Below, piece by piece: positions 1 through 5,138 of a DNA stretch of 5,138 nucleotides. The notes under the pieces were generated by a model. The model was given only the letters and a program-made list of their open reading frames with translations, did not search any database and was not told where the DNA came from. The position numbers were made by a program, and so were the translations under genes. The stretch comes from Clostridia bacterium (GTDB taxonomy: Bacteria; Bacillota; Clostridia; Oscillospirales; CAG-272). Position 1 is the first letter of the stretch. The number at the start of each line of letters is the position of its first letter. The DNA is taken from the NCBI GenBank assembly GCA_017452215.1, contig JAFTMU010000220.1:1-5138 (forward strand), written 5' to 3'.

Positions 1-543
1 ACAAAGATAGCATTTACGCAGCTCATCGTTTCTGATCTTTTCATTCATATCCCGCAAAGCCTCAGCGCTCTTTGCGGCGATCACAATACCGCCGGTATTT
101 CGGTCAATACGGTTGCAAAGAGCGGGAGCGAAGGATTGCTCATCCTCGGGAAGATACTCTCCCTTTTGGGCGAGATACGCCTTGACGTGCATGATCAGCG
201 TGTTTTCCGCCGCTTCGGTGTCCTCATGGACCAACACCCCAGGACGCTTGTTCAAAAGCAAAATATTCGCATCCTCGTAAACAATATCCAATTTGGGAGT
301 GATCCGCATCAATGCGCCCGTGTCCTTTTCGGGGGAGGCAAAGAACTCGTCCCTGATAAACAGCTGGATCTCGTCCCCCTCACAAAGAATATAGCTCTGG
401 TGGGTGCGGGCACGGTTGACCTTGATCTTTTTCGTGCGAATGTACTTATACATCAGGGAAAGAGGGAGCGACTTGACCGCCTTGTTCAAAAACTTATCCA
501 ATCTCTGCCCTGCGTCGTTGCGTTTCACAGTGAGAATCTGCAT
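1..543 (-). CDS. RluA-family rRNA pseudouridine synthase, S4-domain type (partial, 3' end outside window)
   Basis: This enzyme would isomerise specific uridines of rRNA (usually 23S) to pseudouridine. 181 codons are visible and the frame is still open at the left edge. Residues 1-65 look like an S4 RNA-binding domain (AGQRLDKFL at 11-19, MYKYIRTKKIKVN at 31-43). The catalytic domain starts near residue 85 (IVYEDANILLLNKRPGVLVH at 87-106). It contains the family's active-site motif as NRIDRNTGGIVI (144-155), in which Asp147 matches the catalytic aspartate of the HRLDRxTSG signature. A family member is about 300 aa, so roughly 40% is missing. The start is ATG at 543-541, because the S4 domain begins immediately after it. 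There is no SD directly upstream: the nearest good one (AAAAGGAG, 592-585) is separated from the ATG by a hairpin. The gene lies 58 nt downstream of upp and is probably cotranscribed with it. The RluA family is certain, but the target uridine and the RluC/RluD assignment are not. Confidence 0.93.
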   Translation of the reverse strand, partial: MQILTVKRNDAGQRLDKFLNKAVKSLPLSLMYKYIRTKKIKVNRARTHQSYILCEGDEIQLFIRDEFFASPEKDTGALMRITPKLDIVYEDANILLLNKRPGVLVHEDTEAAENTLIMHVKAYLAQKGEYLPEDEQSFAPALCNRIDRNTGGIVIAAKSAEALRDMNEKIRNDELRKCYLC

Positions 544-553
544 CAATATGATT

Positions 554-583
554 GTGGGGGAAACTTCAACTAAGCTCCCCCAC
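554..583 (-). promoter_or_regulatory. Hairpin between SD and start codon of the pseudouridine synthase gene
   Basis: On the minus strand GTGGGGGA (583-576) pairs perfectly with TCCCCCAC (561-554). The stem can continue through a G-U pair and CTT/AAG (574-572 with 566-564), leaving a 5-nt loop and one bulged U. Just upstream is AAAAGGAG (592-585) and 10 nt downstream is the ATG (543-541). The hairpin removes 30 nt of linear spacing, leaving about 11 nt between GGAG and ATG, which is close to normal SD spacing. No U-tract follows the stem on the minus strand, so an intrinsic terminator for upp is unlikely. The pairing is visible in the sequence; its role in initiation is inferred. Confidence 0.6.
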
Positions 584-601
584 ACTCCTTTTCAGTTCAA
601 A

Positions 602-1231
602 TTACAGTGTGCCAAAGATACGGTCGCCCGCATCTCCAAGGCCCGGAACAATATATGCGTGCTCATTGAGGTGATCGTCCAGAGCCGCCGTATAAATATC
701 AACGTCGGGATGTGCCTCCTGCACCTTGGCAACCCCCTCGGGAGCGGCAACAAGGCACATAAAGCGAATGTGTGCGCAGCCCTTCTTCTTCAAAAGATTC
801 AAGGCGTCCACGGCAGAACCACCTGTTGCAAGCATGGGATCAACCAAAATAACGATTCTCTCACTAATGTCCGGAGGCAGCTTGCAGTAGTATTCCACAG
901 GCAAATGGGTTGTGGGATCACGGTAAAGACCGATGTGCCCTACCTTCGCCACAGGGATCAGGCTCTGCAATCCGTCCACCATTCCAAGACCCGCACGCAA
1001 AATCGGTACGATCGCCAGCTTTTTGCCAGAGATCATTTTCGCCTTCATTTTGGTCAAGGGCGTGTCGATCGTCACGTCCTTCAAGGGCAGATCTCTCGTC
1101 AGCTCATATCCCATCAGCATAGCAATTTCTTCCAAAAGTTCACGAAAATCCTTCGAGCCGGTTTTTTCATTGCGCATGATAGAAAGCTTGTGTGTAATCA
1201 ACGGATGATCAATTACGTGAAGTTCACTCAT
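602..1231 (-). CDS. upp: Uracil phosphoribosyltransferase
   Basis: This cytosolic pyrimidine-salvage enzyme converts uracil and PRPP to UMP and pyrophosphate. The 209 aa match the usual family length (E. coli 208). The PRPP-binding loop is [11 protein letters not shown] (130-140), preceded by the conserved PILRAGLGM segment (76-84). The C-terminal uracil-binding region is [16 protein letters not shown] (193-208). The first conserved residues ([17 protein letters not shown]) follow the ATG at 1231-1229, which has an AAGGAG SD 7 nt upstream. An in-frame ATG eight codons earlier (1255) lacks an SD and would add an atypical leader, so 1231 is preferred. The gene is first in a likely two-gene transcript with the pseudouridine synthase and is divergent from mtaB. 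Its promoter lies at 1270-1298. No PyrR-type attenuator is visible in the short leader of about 30 nt. Confidence 0.98.
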   Translation of the reverse strand: MSELHVIDHPLITHKLSIMRNEKTGSKDFRELLEEIAMLMGYELTRDLPLKDVTIDTPLTKMKAKMISGKKLAIVPILRAGLGMVDGLQSLIPVAKVGHIGLYRDPTTHLPVEYYCKLPPDISERIVILVDPMLATGGSAVDALNLLKKKGCAHIRFMCLVAAPEGVAKVQEAHPDVDIYTAALDDHLNEHAYIVPGLGDAGDRIFGTL

Positions 1232-1269
1232 AATCCCACTCCTTGTCCAAATCATTTTGTTACATTATC

Positions 1270-1298
1270 ATTATACAACGGTTTCTCCGTTTTTTCAA
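1270..1298 (-). promoter_or_regulatory. Sigma-A-type promoter of upp
   Basis: On the minus strand the -35 is TTGAAA (1298-1293) and the -10 is a perfect TATAAT (1275-1270), with 17 bp between them. Transcription should start near 1263, leaving a leader of about 32 nt before the upp ATG. The spacer holds a 5-bp inverted repeat, AACGG-n5-CCGTT (1277-1291), which might be a small operator or chance. Confidence 0.82.
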
Positions 1299-1339
1299 GT
1301 ATAATTTGCAAATTCCACAGGACTTTTTACAAAAATTTA

Positions 1340-1368
1340 TTTACAATTCGCCAAAATCGTGATAAAAT
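1340..1368 (+). promoter_or_regulatory. Extended -10 promoter of mtaB
   Basis: The -35 is TTTACA (1340-1345) and the -10 is TAAAAT (1363-1368), with a 17-bp spacer. TG at 1360-1361 supplies an extended -10 element. Transcription should begin near 1375, giving a leader of only about 24 nt that holds the SD (AAAAAGGAG, ending at 1393). It lies back to back with the upp promoter: the two -35 boxes are 41 bp apart, so the 167-bp intergenic region carries both. Confidence 0.75.
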
Positions 1369-1398
1369 AGAAGCAATGATTTTCAAAAAGGAGCGTTT

Positions 1399-2739
1399 AT
1401 GCCCATTTATCATCCAACCGTTGCAATCTACACCCTTGGCTGCAAGGTCAATCAATACGAATCCGAGGCAATCGCCGAAGCCTTTGAGAAAAACGGATTT
1501 TCCGTCCGTCCTCCCCATACCGTCTGCGACGTCTACGTGATCAATACCTGTACGGTCACTGCGGAATCCGACCGTAAGGCACGCCAGTTCATCCGCCGTG
1601 CCATTCATAAAAATCCAAGGGCATTCATTCTTGTGGCAGGATGCTACTCGCAAGCGAACCCTCTGCAAATCGCCGCCATTGCAGGCGTGGATTACATCAC
1701 GGGCAACGCAAATAAGCTCTCGGTGGTTGAGGAAGCAATCCGCCTGATCGCCCTTGGAAAAAAAAGAGACACGCCTGTGATTAACAATCCCCCACCCGAC
1801 GCCTACGGCTTTGAAAAAATGTCTATCACCCATTTTGACCGTACCCGTGCCTATGTCAAGATCGAGGACGGCTGCGAAAATCACTGCACGTATTGCATCA
1901 TTCCCTCCGCCCGTGGAAAAATCCGCTCCAAGGCACCCGAGGACGTGCTTCAAGAGGTCAGGGAGCTGACCGAAAACGGTTGCCGTGAGATCGTGCTGAC
2001 AGGAATCGAGACCGCCTCCTTCGGTAAGGATCTCTGCGAATACACGTTGTGCGATCTTTTAGAGGAGATCGACCGCATTCCCAACGTGGGCAGGATCCGC
2101 CTCGGATCTCTTGACCCCTCCCTAATGAAAGCCCCCTTCGTGGAACGTATCTCCCACCTCTCCTCTCTCGCCCCCCACTTCCATCTTTCCATGCAAAGCG
2201 GCTCGGATAAGATCCTTGCCTTGATGAAGCGCAAATACAACCGCCGCATGGCACTGGAAGCCATGGTGCGCTTACGCCAAGCGATCCCGAACGTCCAATT
2301 TACCACCGACGTCATCGTCGGCTTTCCAAACGAAACGGACGAGGATTTTGAGGATACAAAGCGCTTTGCAATGGAAGCAAGCTTTTTGATGATCCACGTT
2401 TTCCCGTATTCCAAACGGCAAGGGACCCCCGCCGCCACCATGGAGGGACAGATCCCCGAGGAGATCAAGCATCAAAGAGTACGGGAGCTCTCCGCCCTCC
2501 AAGCCCGGATCCGCAAGGAGATCCTTGATAAAGAGTTCGGGAAAACCGTCAATGTCCTCTTTGAAACCTACCGCAACGGTATTGCAACGGGACACACACC
2601 GAATTTTATCGAGGTCAGCGTTCCCGCTCCGCATCCCCTCCACGGGCTCACGCTTTCCGTGTGCATTGATGGAAACGATGGTGAAAAATGCACCGGTTCT
2701 CTTTGTAAGAGCACCGACGCAACTTCCCAAGAAAGGTAA
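1399..2739 (+). CDS. mtaB: tRNA N6-threonylcarbamoyladenosine(37)-C2 methylthiotransferase MtaB
   Basis: This radical-SAM enzyme adds a methylthio group to C2 of t6A37, giving ms2t6A in tRNAs that read ANN codons and helping decoding accuracy. All three domains of the family are present. The N-terminal methylthiotransferase domain has three cluster cysteines: Cys15 in YTLGCKVNQYESEA, Cys51 in VINTCTVT and Cys82 in VAGCYSQ. The radical-SAM core carries CxxxCxxC as Cys159, Cys163 and Cys166 (EDGCENHCTYCIIPSARG). A C-terminal TRAM RNA-binding domain spans about residues 380-436. The GCKVNQYES motif and the overall sequence favour MtaB (B. subtilis YqeV) over MiaB or RimO. The length of 446 aa is typical. 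The start is ATG with SD AAAAAGGAG 5 nt upstream. The stop lies 6 nt before the next gene, so the two are probably cotranscribed. Confidence 0.95.
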   Translation: MPIYHPTVAIYTLGCKVNQYESEAIAEAFEKNGFSVRPPHTVCDVYVINTCTVTAESDRKARQFIRRAIHKNPRAFILVAGCYSQANPLQIAAIAGVDYITGNANKLSVVEEAIRLIALGKKRDTPVINNPPPDAYGFEKMSITHFDRTRAYVKIEDGCENHCTYCIIPSARGKIRSKAPEDVLQEVRELTENGCREIVLTGIETASFGKDLCEYTLCDLLEEIDRIPNVGRIRLGSLDPSLMKAPFVERISHLSSLAPHFHLSMQSGSDKILALMKRKYNRRMALEAMVRLRQAIPNVQFTTDVIVGFPNETDEDFEDTKRFAMEASFLMIHVFPYSKRQGTPAATMEGQIPEEIKHQRVRELSALQARIRKEILDKEFGKTVNVLFETYRNGIATGHTPNFIEVSVPAPHPLHGLTLSVCIDGNDGEKCTGSLCKSTDATSQER

Positions 2740-2749
2740 AATGAAATGA
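2731..2749 (+). promoter_or_regulatory. mtaB stop / RBS / start junction with a two-codon minicistron
   Basis: The SD GAAAGG (2731-2736) lies inside the last codons of mtaB, directly before its TAA (2737-2739). An ATG at 2741 opens a two-codon frame (ATG AAA TGA) whose stop overlaps the true ATG at 2746 as ATGA. The spacing of 9 nt favours 2746 over 2741 (4 nt). The layout suggests coupling of the downstream gene to mtaB translation. The arrangement is visible; any regulatory effect is speculative. Confidence 0.5.
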
Positions 2750-4845
2750 ATTACCAAAGCAAGATCACCGGATTCGGTGAATACACAATTGAGCAGCTCA
2801 CTCGCTTGCAGAGCGACCTCTCTCTCAACGTATCGGTAAAAACACTGTCCTTTTGCAGTCAATACTATAAAACCGAGGAGAGAGATCCCTCGGTCGATGA
2901 GCTGCGTATGCTGGATGCTCTCTCTACCTCATTGGAAAAGGATCTTGACGCAATCGCTCCCACCGAGCTTTTGACCAACGATGCCTTTGTTGCCGAGACC
3001 TACGCCGACCTGATCAAAAAGCGCAAGGTGCTCAATCCCAACGCTACCCATCCCTGCACCTTAAAAGAGGCAACAAGGATCGCAAGCGCCTATCTTTTCC
3101 GTTCGGGGAAAGCCACGCCCTCCCGCTGTGCTTCCTTGATCCCGGAGCATCTCTCCCTCTCTCGCTCACTCTTTGGCGATGCCGTCTTTACTGCGCCCGA
3201 CTCCCCGTTCCGCCTGCGGATCCTTCCGTATGCCACGTCGGGGGGAAAGGTAGGAGATGTTTTCCTCCTTGCCACACCCGAGCTCGGGCAAACACAGCTG
3301 CAATTTGAAAAAAGGATGGAGGATTTGCTCCAATCCGAACATATCCGCCCCTATCTCAAAGGCGTTTATACCGTATCCGAGAGCGGAGTTTTGCATACCC
3401 TTCTGACGTGCGTTAACGGTCTTAGCATCTCCCTCTCCCCCTTTTCCAAGCTGAACGTTCCTATGCCATTGACGGTTCTGACCGATCAGTTTTCCTCGTC
3501 AAAGCTACTCCGTGTCTCCCCCGACCGTCTCTCCGCACTTTTGCGCCGACTTTCCGACGAGGGCATTCACGCTTTCGCATTCGCAGAGGTCACAAACGAC
3601 GCAAAATATACCTTTTACCGTGGAAAAGAGGATATTTTCTCCCTGCACACGCAGTTTTTGAGAATGCTCTTTCACTATAAAGCCGCCACTGCAAAGCTTG
3701 CCGACGAGCATTTTCTCTCCCCTGCAGGGATCGATCATCGGATCCTCAGCGAAGCAAGCTGTAAGTATCTGAACGTAGGTTTTCCCGATAGCGATACAGT
3801 AAAGATCCACGACGTTCTTTCTGCCGCTGCCTCGGCAACGTGCAAGCAGGCGTACTATAAAACAGCGCTTTACGCAACGCTTGCCCCTGTTTTGTCACTG
3901 TGCGCCTGTGGCGTAGATCATAACGATCAGCAGCTTTCCATCAGCATCGACCTTCCCGAGGCTACCACCGCCCCCCAAGCAGTGGGCGCTGCGCTTTCTA
4001 CCATTCTCGGCATTTACCGTGCGCAAACCGAGCTGGGCATTCCCGCACAGGCAATTTCCACACACACCACACGGGAACAAGCCACCCCCACCGTCACCGC
4101 TTTTGCAACCGCCTCGGGGGACCCCCGTCCCGGAGAATTTCTCCAAGAAAAAAATTTCGTTTACTGCCTCACTCCCCGCCTGCGTGAGAACGGTCTCCCC
4201 GATTTCACCTCCTTGCGGGAAATGATGGACACTCTCGTCCGTCTCTCCAAAAGCGGTGCTATTCTTTCCGCCCGTGTTTTGTGCTTTGAAAGCATCACGG
4301 ACGGGATTCAAAAAATGAGCAAGGGCTACACCTGCCGTCTCACCAATCTCACCGTCGCCTCATGTGGAAAGCTTCCCCTCGGCGTCCTGATCGAAAGCGA
4401 CCGTGCCCTTCCGTTCCAAAAGGTCGGTATCACGGTACCAAAGAAAGCCCCCGTGTCACTTCCCATGACTGTTTCCCTCCCCGAAAAGGATTCTTTCATT
4501 TGGTCCGAGTGTCCGGAGGTGGTCATGATCGCAAAGCAGACCGATGCCGATGCCCATATTCTTGCAAGGTATTTGGAGAAAAACGGCTGCTGCGTCCATC
4601 TCTTTTCCTCCGGCACCACAGAGGATGCACGCCTCTCCCGTGCGCTCATGGGAGCACAGACACTGATTTTGTGCGCAAACGCCACCATGCCCAAAACCGA
4701 GCGATTTAATTTTGCTCTTTCCACCTTCCGATCCGCAGGAGGACTTTCGATCTCCGTAGGCGTACAAAAAAAGGCACAAAACGAGTTTCTTCCCTTTAAA
4801 AATGGGATCTGTGAATCCGTTTTGAAAAAAATTTGCCGTAAATGA
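2746..4845 (+). CDS. Degenerate PurL-like protein (FGAM synthase paralogue, probable pseudoenzyme)
   Basis: The 699-aa protein is intact but has no confident function. It follows the order of the long fused clostridial PurL, which makes FGAM in purine synthesis. YYKTEERDPSVDEL (40-53) matches the linker before the PurL active site. LRVSPDRLSALLRRLSDEG (255-273) followed by FAEVTND (279-285) and YRGKEDIFSLHTQFL (291-305) resembles the end of the first synthetase half. RAQTELGIPA (425-434), AFATASG (452-458) and ENGLPDFTSLREMMDTL (481-497) resemble the second half. Residues 588-699 resemble a PurQ-type amidotransferase. Key residues are gone: WSDHCRH becomes STSLEKD (60-66), the FKNETHNHPTEIEPFGGAA segment is absent, GGKDSM after LGIP is lost (434-441), and the amidotransferase Cys is Ser670. 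True fused PurL is about 1,240 aa. No signal peptide or membrane segment is seen. SD GAAAGG lies 9 nt before the ATG. PurL resemblance is by eye and memory; pseudoenzyme status is inferred. Confidence 0.78.
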   Translation: MNYQSKITGFGEYTIEQLTRLQSDLSLNVSVKTLSFCSQYYKTEERDPSVDELRMLDALSTSLEKDLDAIAPTELLTNDAFVAETYADLIKKRKVLNPNATHPCTLKEATRIASAYLFRSGKATPSRCASLIPEHLSLSRSLFGDAVFTAPDSPFRLRILPYATSGGKVGDVFLLATPELGQTQLQFEKRMEDLLQSEHIRPYLKGVYTVSESGVLHTLLTCVNGLSISLSPFSKLNVPMPLTVLTDQFSSSKLLRVSPDRLSALLRRLSDEGIHAFAFAEVTNDAKYTFYRGKEDIFSLHTQFLRMLFHYKAATAKLADEHFLSPAGIDHRILSEASCKYLNVGFPDSDTVKIHDVLSAAASATCKQAYYKTALYATLAPVLSLCACGVDHNDQQLSISIDLPEATTAPQAVGAALSTILGIYRAQTELGIPAQAISTHTTREQATPTVTAFATASGDPRPGEFLQEKNFVYCLTPRLRENGLPDFTSLREMMDTLVRLSKSGAILSARVLCFESITDGIQKMSKGYTCRLTNLTVASCGKLPLGVLIESDRALPFQKVGITVPKKAPVSLPMTVSLPEKDSFIWSECPEVVMIAKQTDADAHILARYLEKNGCCVHLFSSGTTEDARLSRALMGAQTLILCANATMPKTERFNFALSTFRSAGGLSISVGVQKKAQNEFLPFKNGICESVLKKICRK

Positions 4846-4848
4846 AAG

Positions 4849-4902
4849 AAAATCTCAAAAAAATCTTAAAAAAATCAAAAAAACTCTTGCATTTTAAAAA
4901 AA
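4849..4902. other. Phased A-tracts (predicted curved DNA / UP element) at the rpmB promoter
   Basis: Runs of adenine occur at 4849-4852 (A4), 4857-4863 (A7), 4868-4874 (A7), 4877-4883 (A7) and 4896-4902 (A7). Their centres lie near 4850.5, 4860, 4871, 4880 and 4899, so they repeat about every 10 bp with one position skipped at the -35 box. Such phasing is known to bend DNA. The tract ending at 4883 abuts the -35 at 4887, the usual place of an UP element that contacts the RNA polymerase alpha subunit. The region between the preceding stop codon and the -35 contains no GC-rich stem, so I see no intrinsic terminator for the upstream gene. Confidence 0.6.
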
Positions 4903-4915
4903 TGTATGATATAAT
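4887..4915 (+). promoter_or_regulatory. Strong promoter of rpmB
   Basis: The -35 is TTGCAT (4887-4892) and the -10 is a perfect TATAAT (4910-4915), with a 17-bp spacer. TG at 4907-4908 adds an extended -10 element. Transcription should start near 4922, giving a leader of about 68 nt. With the A-tracts upstream this is the strongest-looking promoter in the window, as expected for a ribosomal protein gene. Confidence 0.87.
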
Positions 4916-4940
4916 TATTGACGTTGTGAAGTAAAAGAAG

Positions 4941-4968
4941 TGCCGTGCTCGATGAAAACGGCAACGAG
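4941..4968 (+). promoter_or_regulatory. Structured rpmB leader: hairpin or small pseudoknot
   Basis: TGCCGT (4941-4946) pairs with ACGGCA (4958-4963), forming a 6-bp stem over an 11-nt loop. The loop contains CTCG (4948-4951), which is complementary to CGAG (4965-4968) just 3' of the stem. The two helices could form together as a compact H-type pseudoknot or exclude each other as a switch. The element ends 7 nt before the SD (AGGAGGTG, 4976-4983), where it could influence ribosome binding. I do not recognise it as a known r-protein leader. The connecting loops (1, 6 and 1-2 nt) are tight, so the pseudoknot may form only in part. Confidence 0.4.
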
Positions 4969-4989
4969 AAGTATTAGGAGGTGTCAAAA

Positions 4990-5138
4990 ATGGCAAAATG
5001 TTGTATCTGTAGCAAGGGCGTTGTTTTCGGTCAGAACGTTTCTCACTCTCACCGCAAGACCAACAGAACCTGGAAGCCCAATATTCGCAAAGTAAAATTG
5101 GAAGGCAGCAAAGCAATCTACGTTTGCTCCCGTTGCCT
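4990..5138 (+). CDS. rpmB: 50S ribosomal protein bL28 (partial, 3' end outside window)
   Basis: This is a large-subunit ribosomal protein that binds 23S rRNA. The 49 complete codons begin MAKCCICSKGVVFGQNVSHS and continue with HRKTNRTWKPNIRKVKLEG (21-39) and YVCSRC (44-49), unmistakable L28. It is the zinc-binding four-cysteine form: CxxC at 4-7 and CxxC at 46-49. Cys5 is an additional cysteine next to the first pair. A full protein is about 62 aa, so only the last dozen or so residues lie outside the window. The start is ATG with a near-perfect SD, AGGAGGTG (4976-4983). The gene is transcribed from its own promoter, independently of the gene before it. Confidence 0.97.
   Translation, partial: MAKCCICSKGVVFGQNVSHSHRKTNRTWKPNIRKVKLEGSKAIYVCSRC

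Noticed and set aside
136..573. Plus-strand open frame of 145 codons
   Set aside because: It is antisense to the S4/RluA coding sequence, which carries clear family motifs on the minus strand.
554..583. Hairpin read as an intrinsic terminator of upp
   Set aside because: On the minus strand the bases after the stem are AATCATATTG, with no U-run. On the plus strand only a weak T4 follows and no gene ends there.
1232..1255. Upstream ATG extension of upp by eight codons
   Set aside because: It has no SD, whereas the ATG at 1231 has AAGGAG at 7 nt and the family's conserved N-terminus begins there.
404..1540. Long plus-strand open frame of 378 codons across upp and the divergent promoters
   Set aside because: It lies antisense to the unmistakable upp and runs through the intergenic promoters into mtaB in another frame. 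Its translation has no recognisable domain.
4846..4886. A-rich stretch as a terminator of the PurL-like gene
   Set aside because: No self-complementary GC stem lies before it on either strand, and promoter-linked A-tract phasing explains it better.
4952..5095. Upstream ORF starting at ATG 4952 in the rpmB leader and overlapping rpmB out of frame
   Set aside because: It has no SD, its start is inside the predicted stem-loop, and the peptide has no recognisable features.
4796..5116. Minus-strand open frame of 106 codons over the rpmB promoter and start
   Set aside because: Its composition (Phe, Ile, Arg-rich) comes from the complement of A-tracts and of rpmB, and no SD or motif supports it.

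Overview
The window looks like a chromosomal housekeeping segment from a member of the Clostridia (Firmicutes), most likely an Oscillospirales-type or related gut anaerobe. Four things point there: an MtaB-type methylthiotransferase (the YqeV branch), a four-cysteine L28, an S4-domain RluA-family protein with the sequence style of clostridial homologues, and a protein related to the long, fused PurL of Clostridia. Base composition is roughly balanced, intergenic regions are AT-rich, and Shine-Dalgarno (SD) sites are strong. The taxonomy is an inference from protein style, because no rRNA gene is present.

Layout. Positions 1-543 (minus) hold the 5' part of an RluA-family pseudouridine synthase gene that runs off the left edge. 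It is preceded at 602-1231 (minus) by upp (uracil phosphoribosyltransferase), and the two probably share one transcript driven by a near-consensus promoter at 1270-1298. In the 58-nt gap between them a strong hairpin sits between a good SD sequence and the start codon of the second gene. Divergently, an extended -10 promoter at 1340-1368 drives mtaB (1399-2739, plus). Six bases later comes a 699-codon gene (2746-4845, plus). At the right edge the 5' part of rpmB (ribosomal protein L28, from 4990, plus) has its own strong promoter, preceded by A-tracts in helical phase and followed by a structured leader.

How the genes fit together. Most of the window concerns RNA and translation: rRNA pseudouridylation, tRNA A37 methylthiolation (ms2t6A) and a large-subunit ribosomal protein. 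upp provides pyrimidine salvage. The exception and main point of interest is the 699-aa protein. It follows the domain order of the fused clostridial PurL (FGAM synthase plus glutamine amidotransferase), but it is much shorter and every catalytic signature I can place has been lost, including the amidotransferase cysteine (Ser670). The reading frame is intact and has a good SD, so it looks like a maintained pseudoenzyme and not a decaying gene. Its function is unknown.
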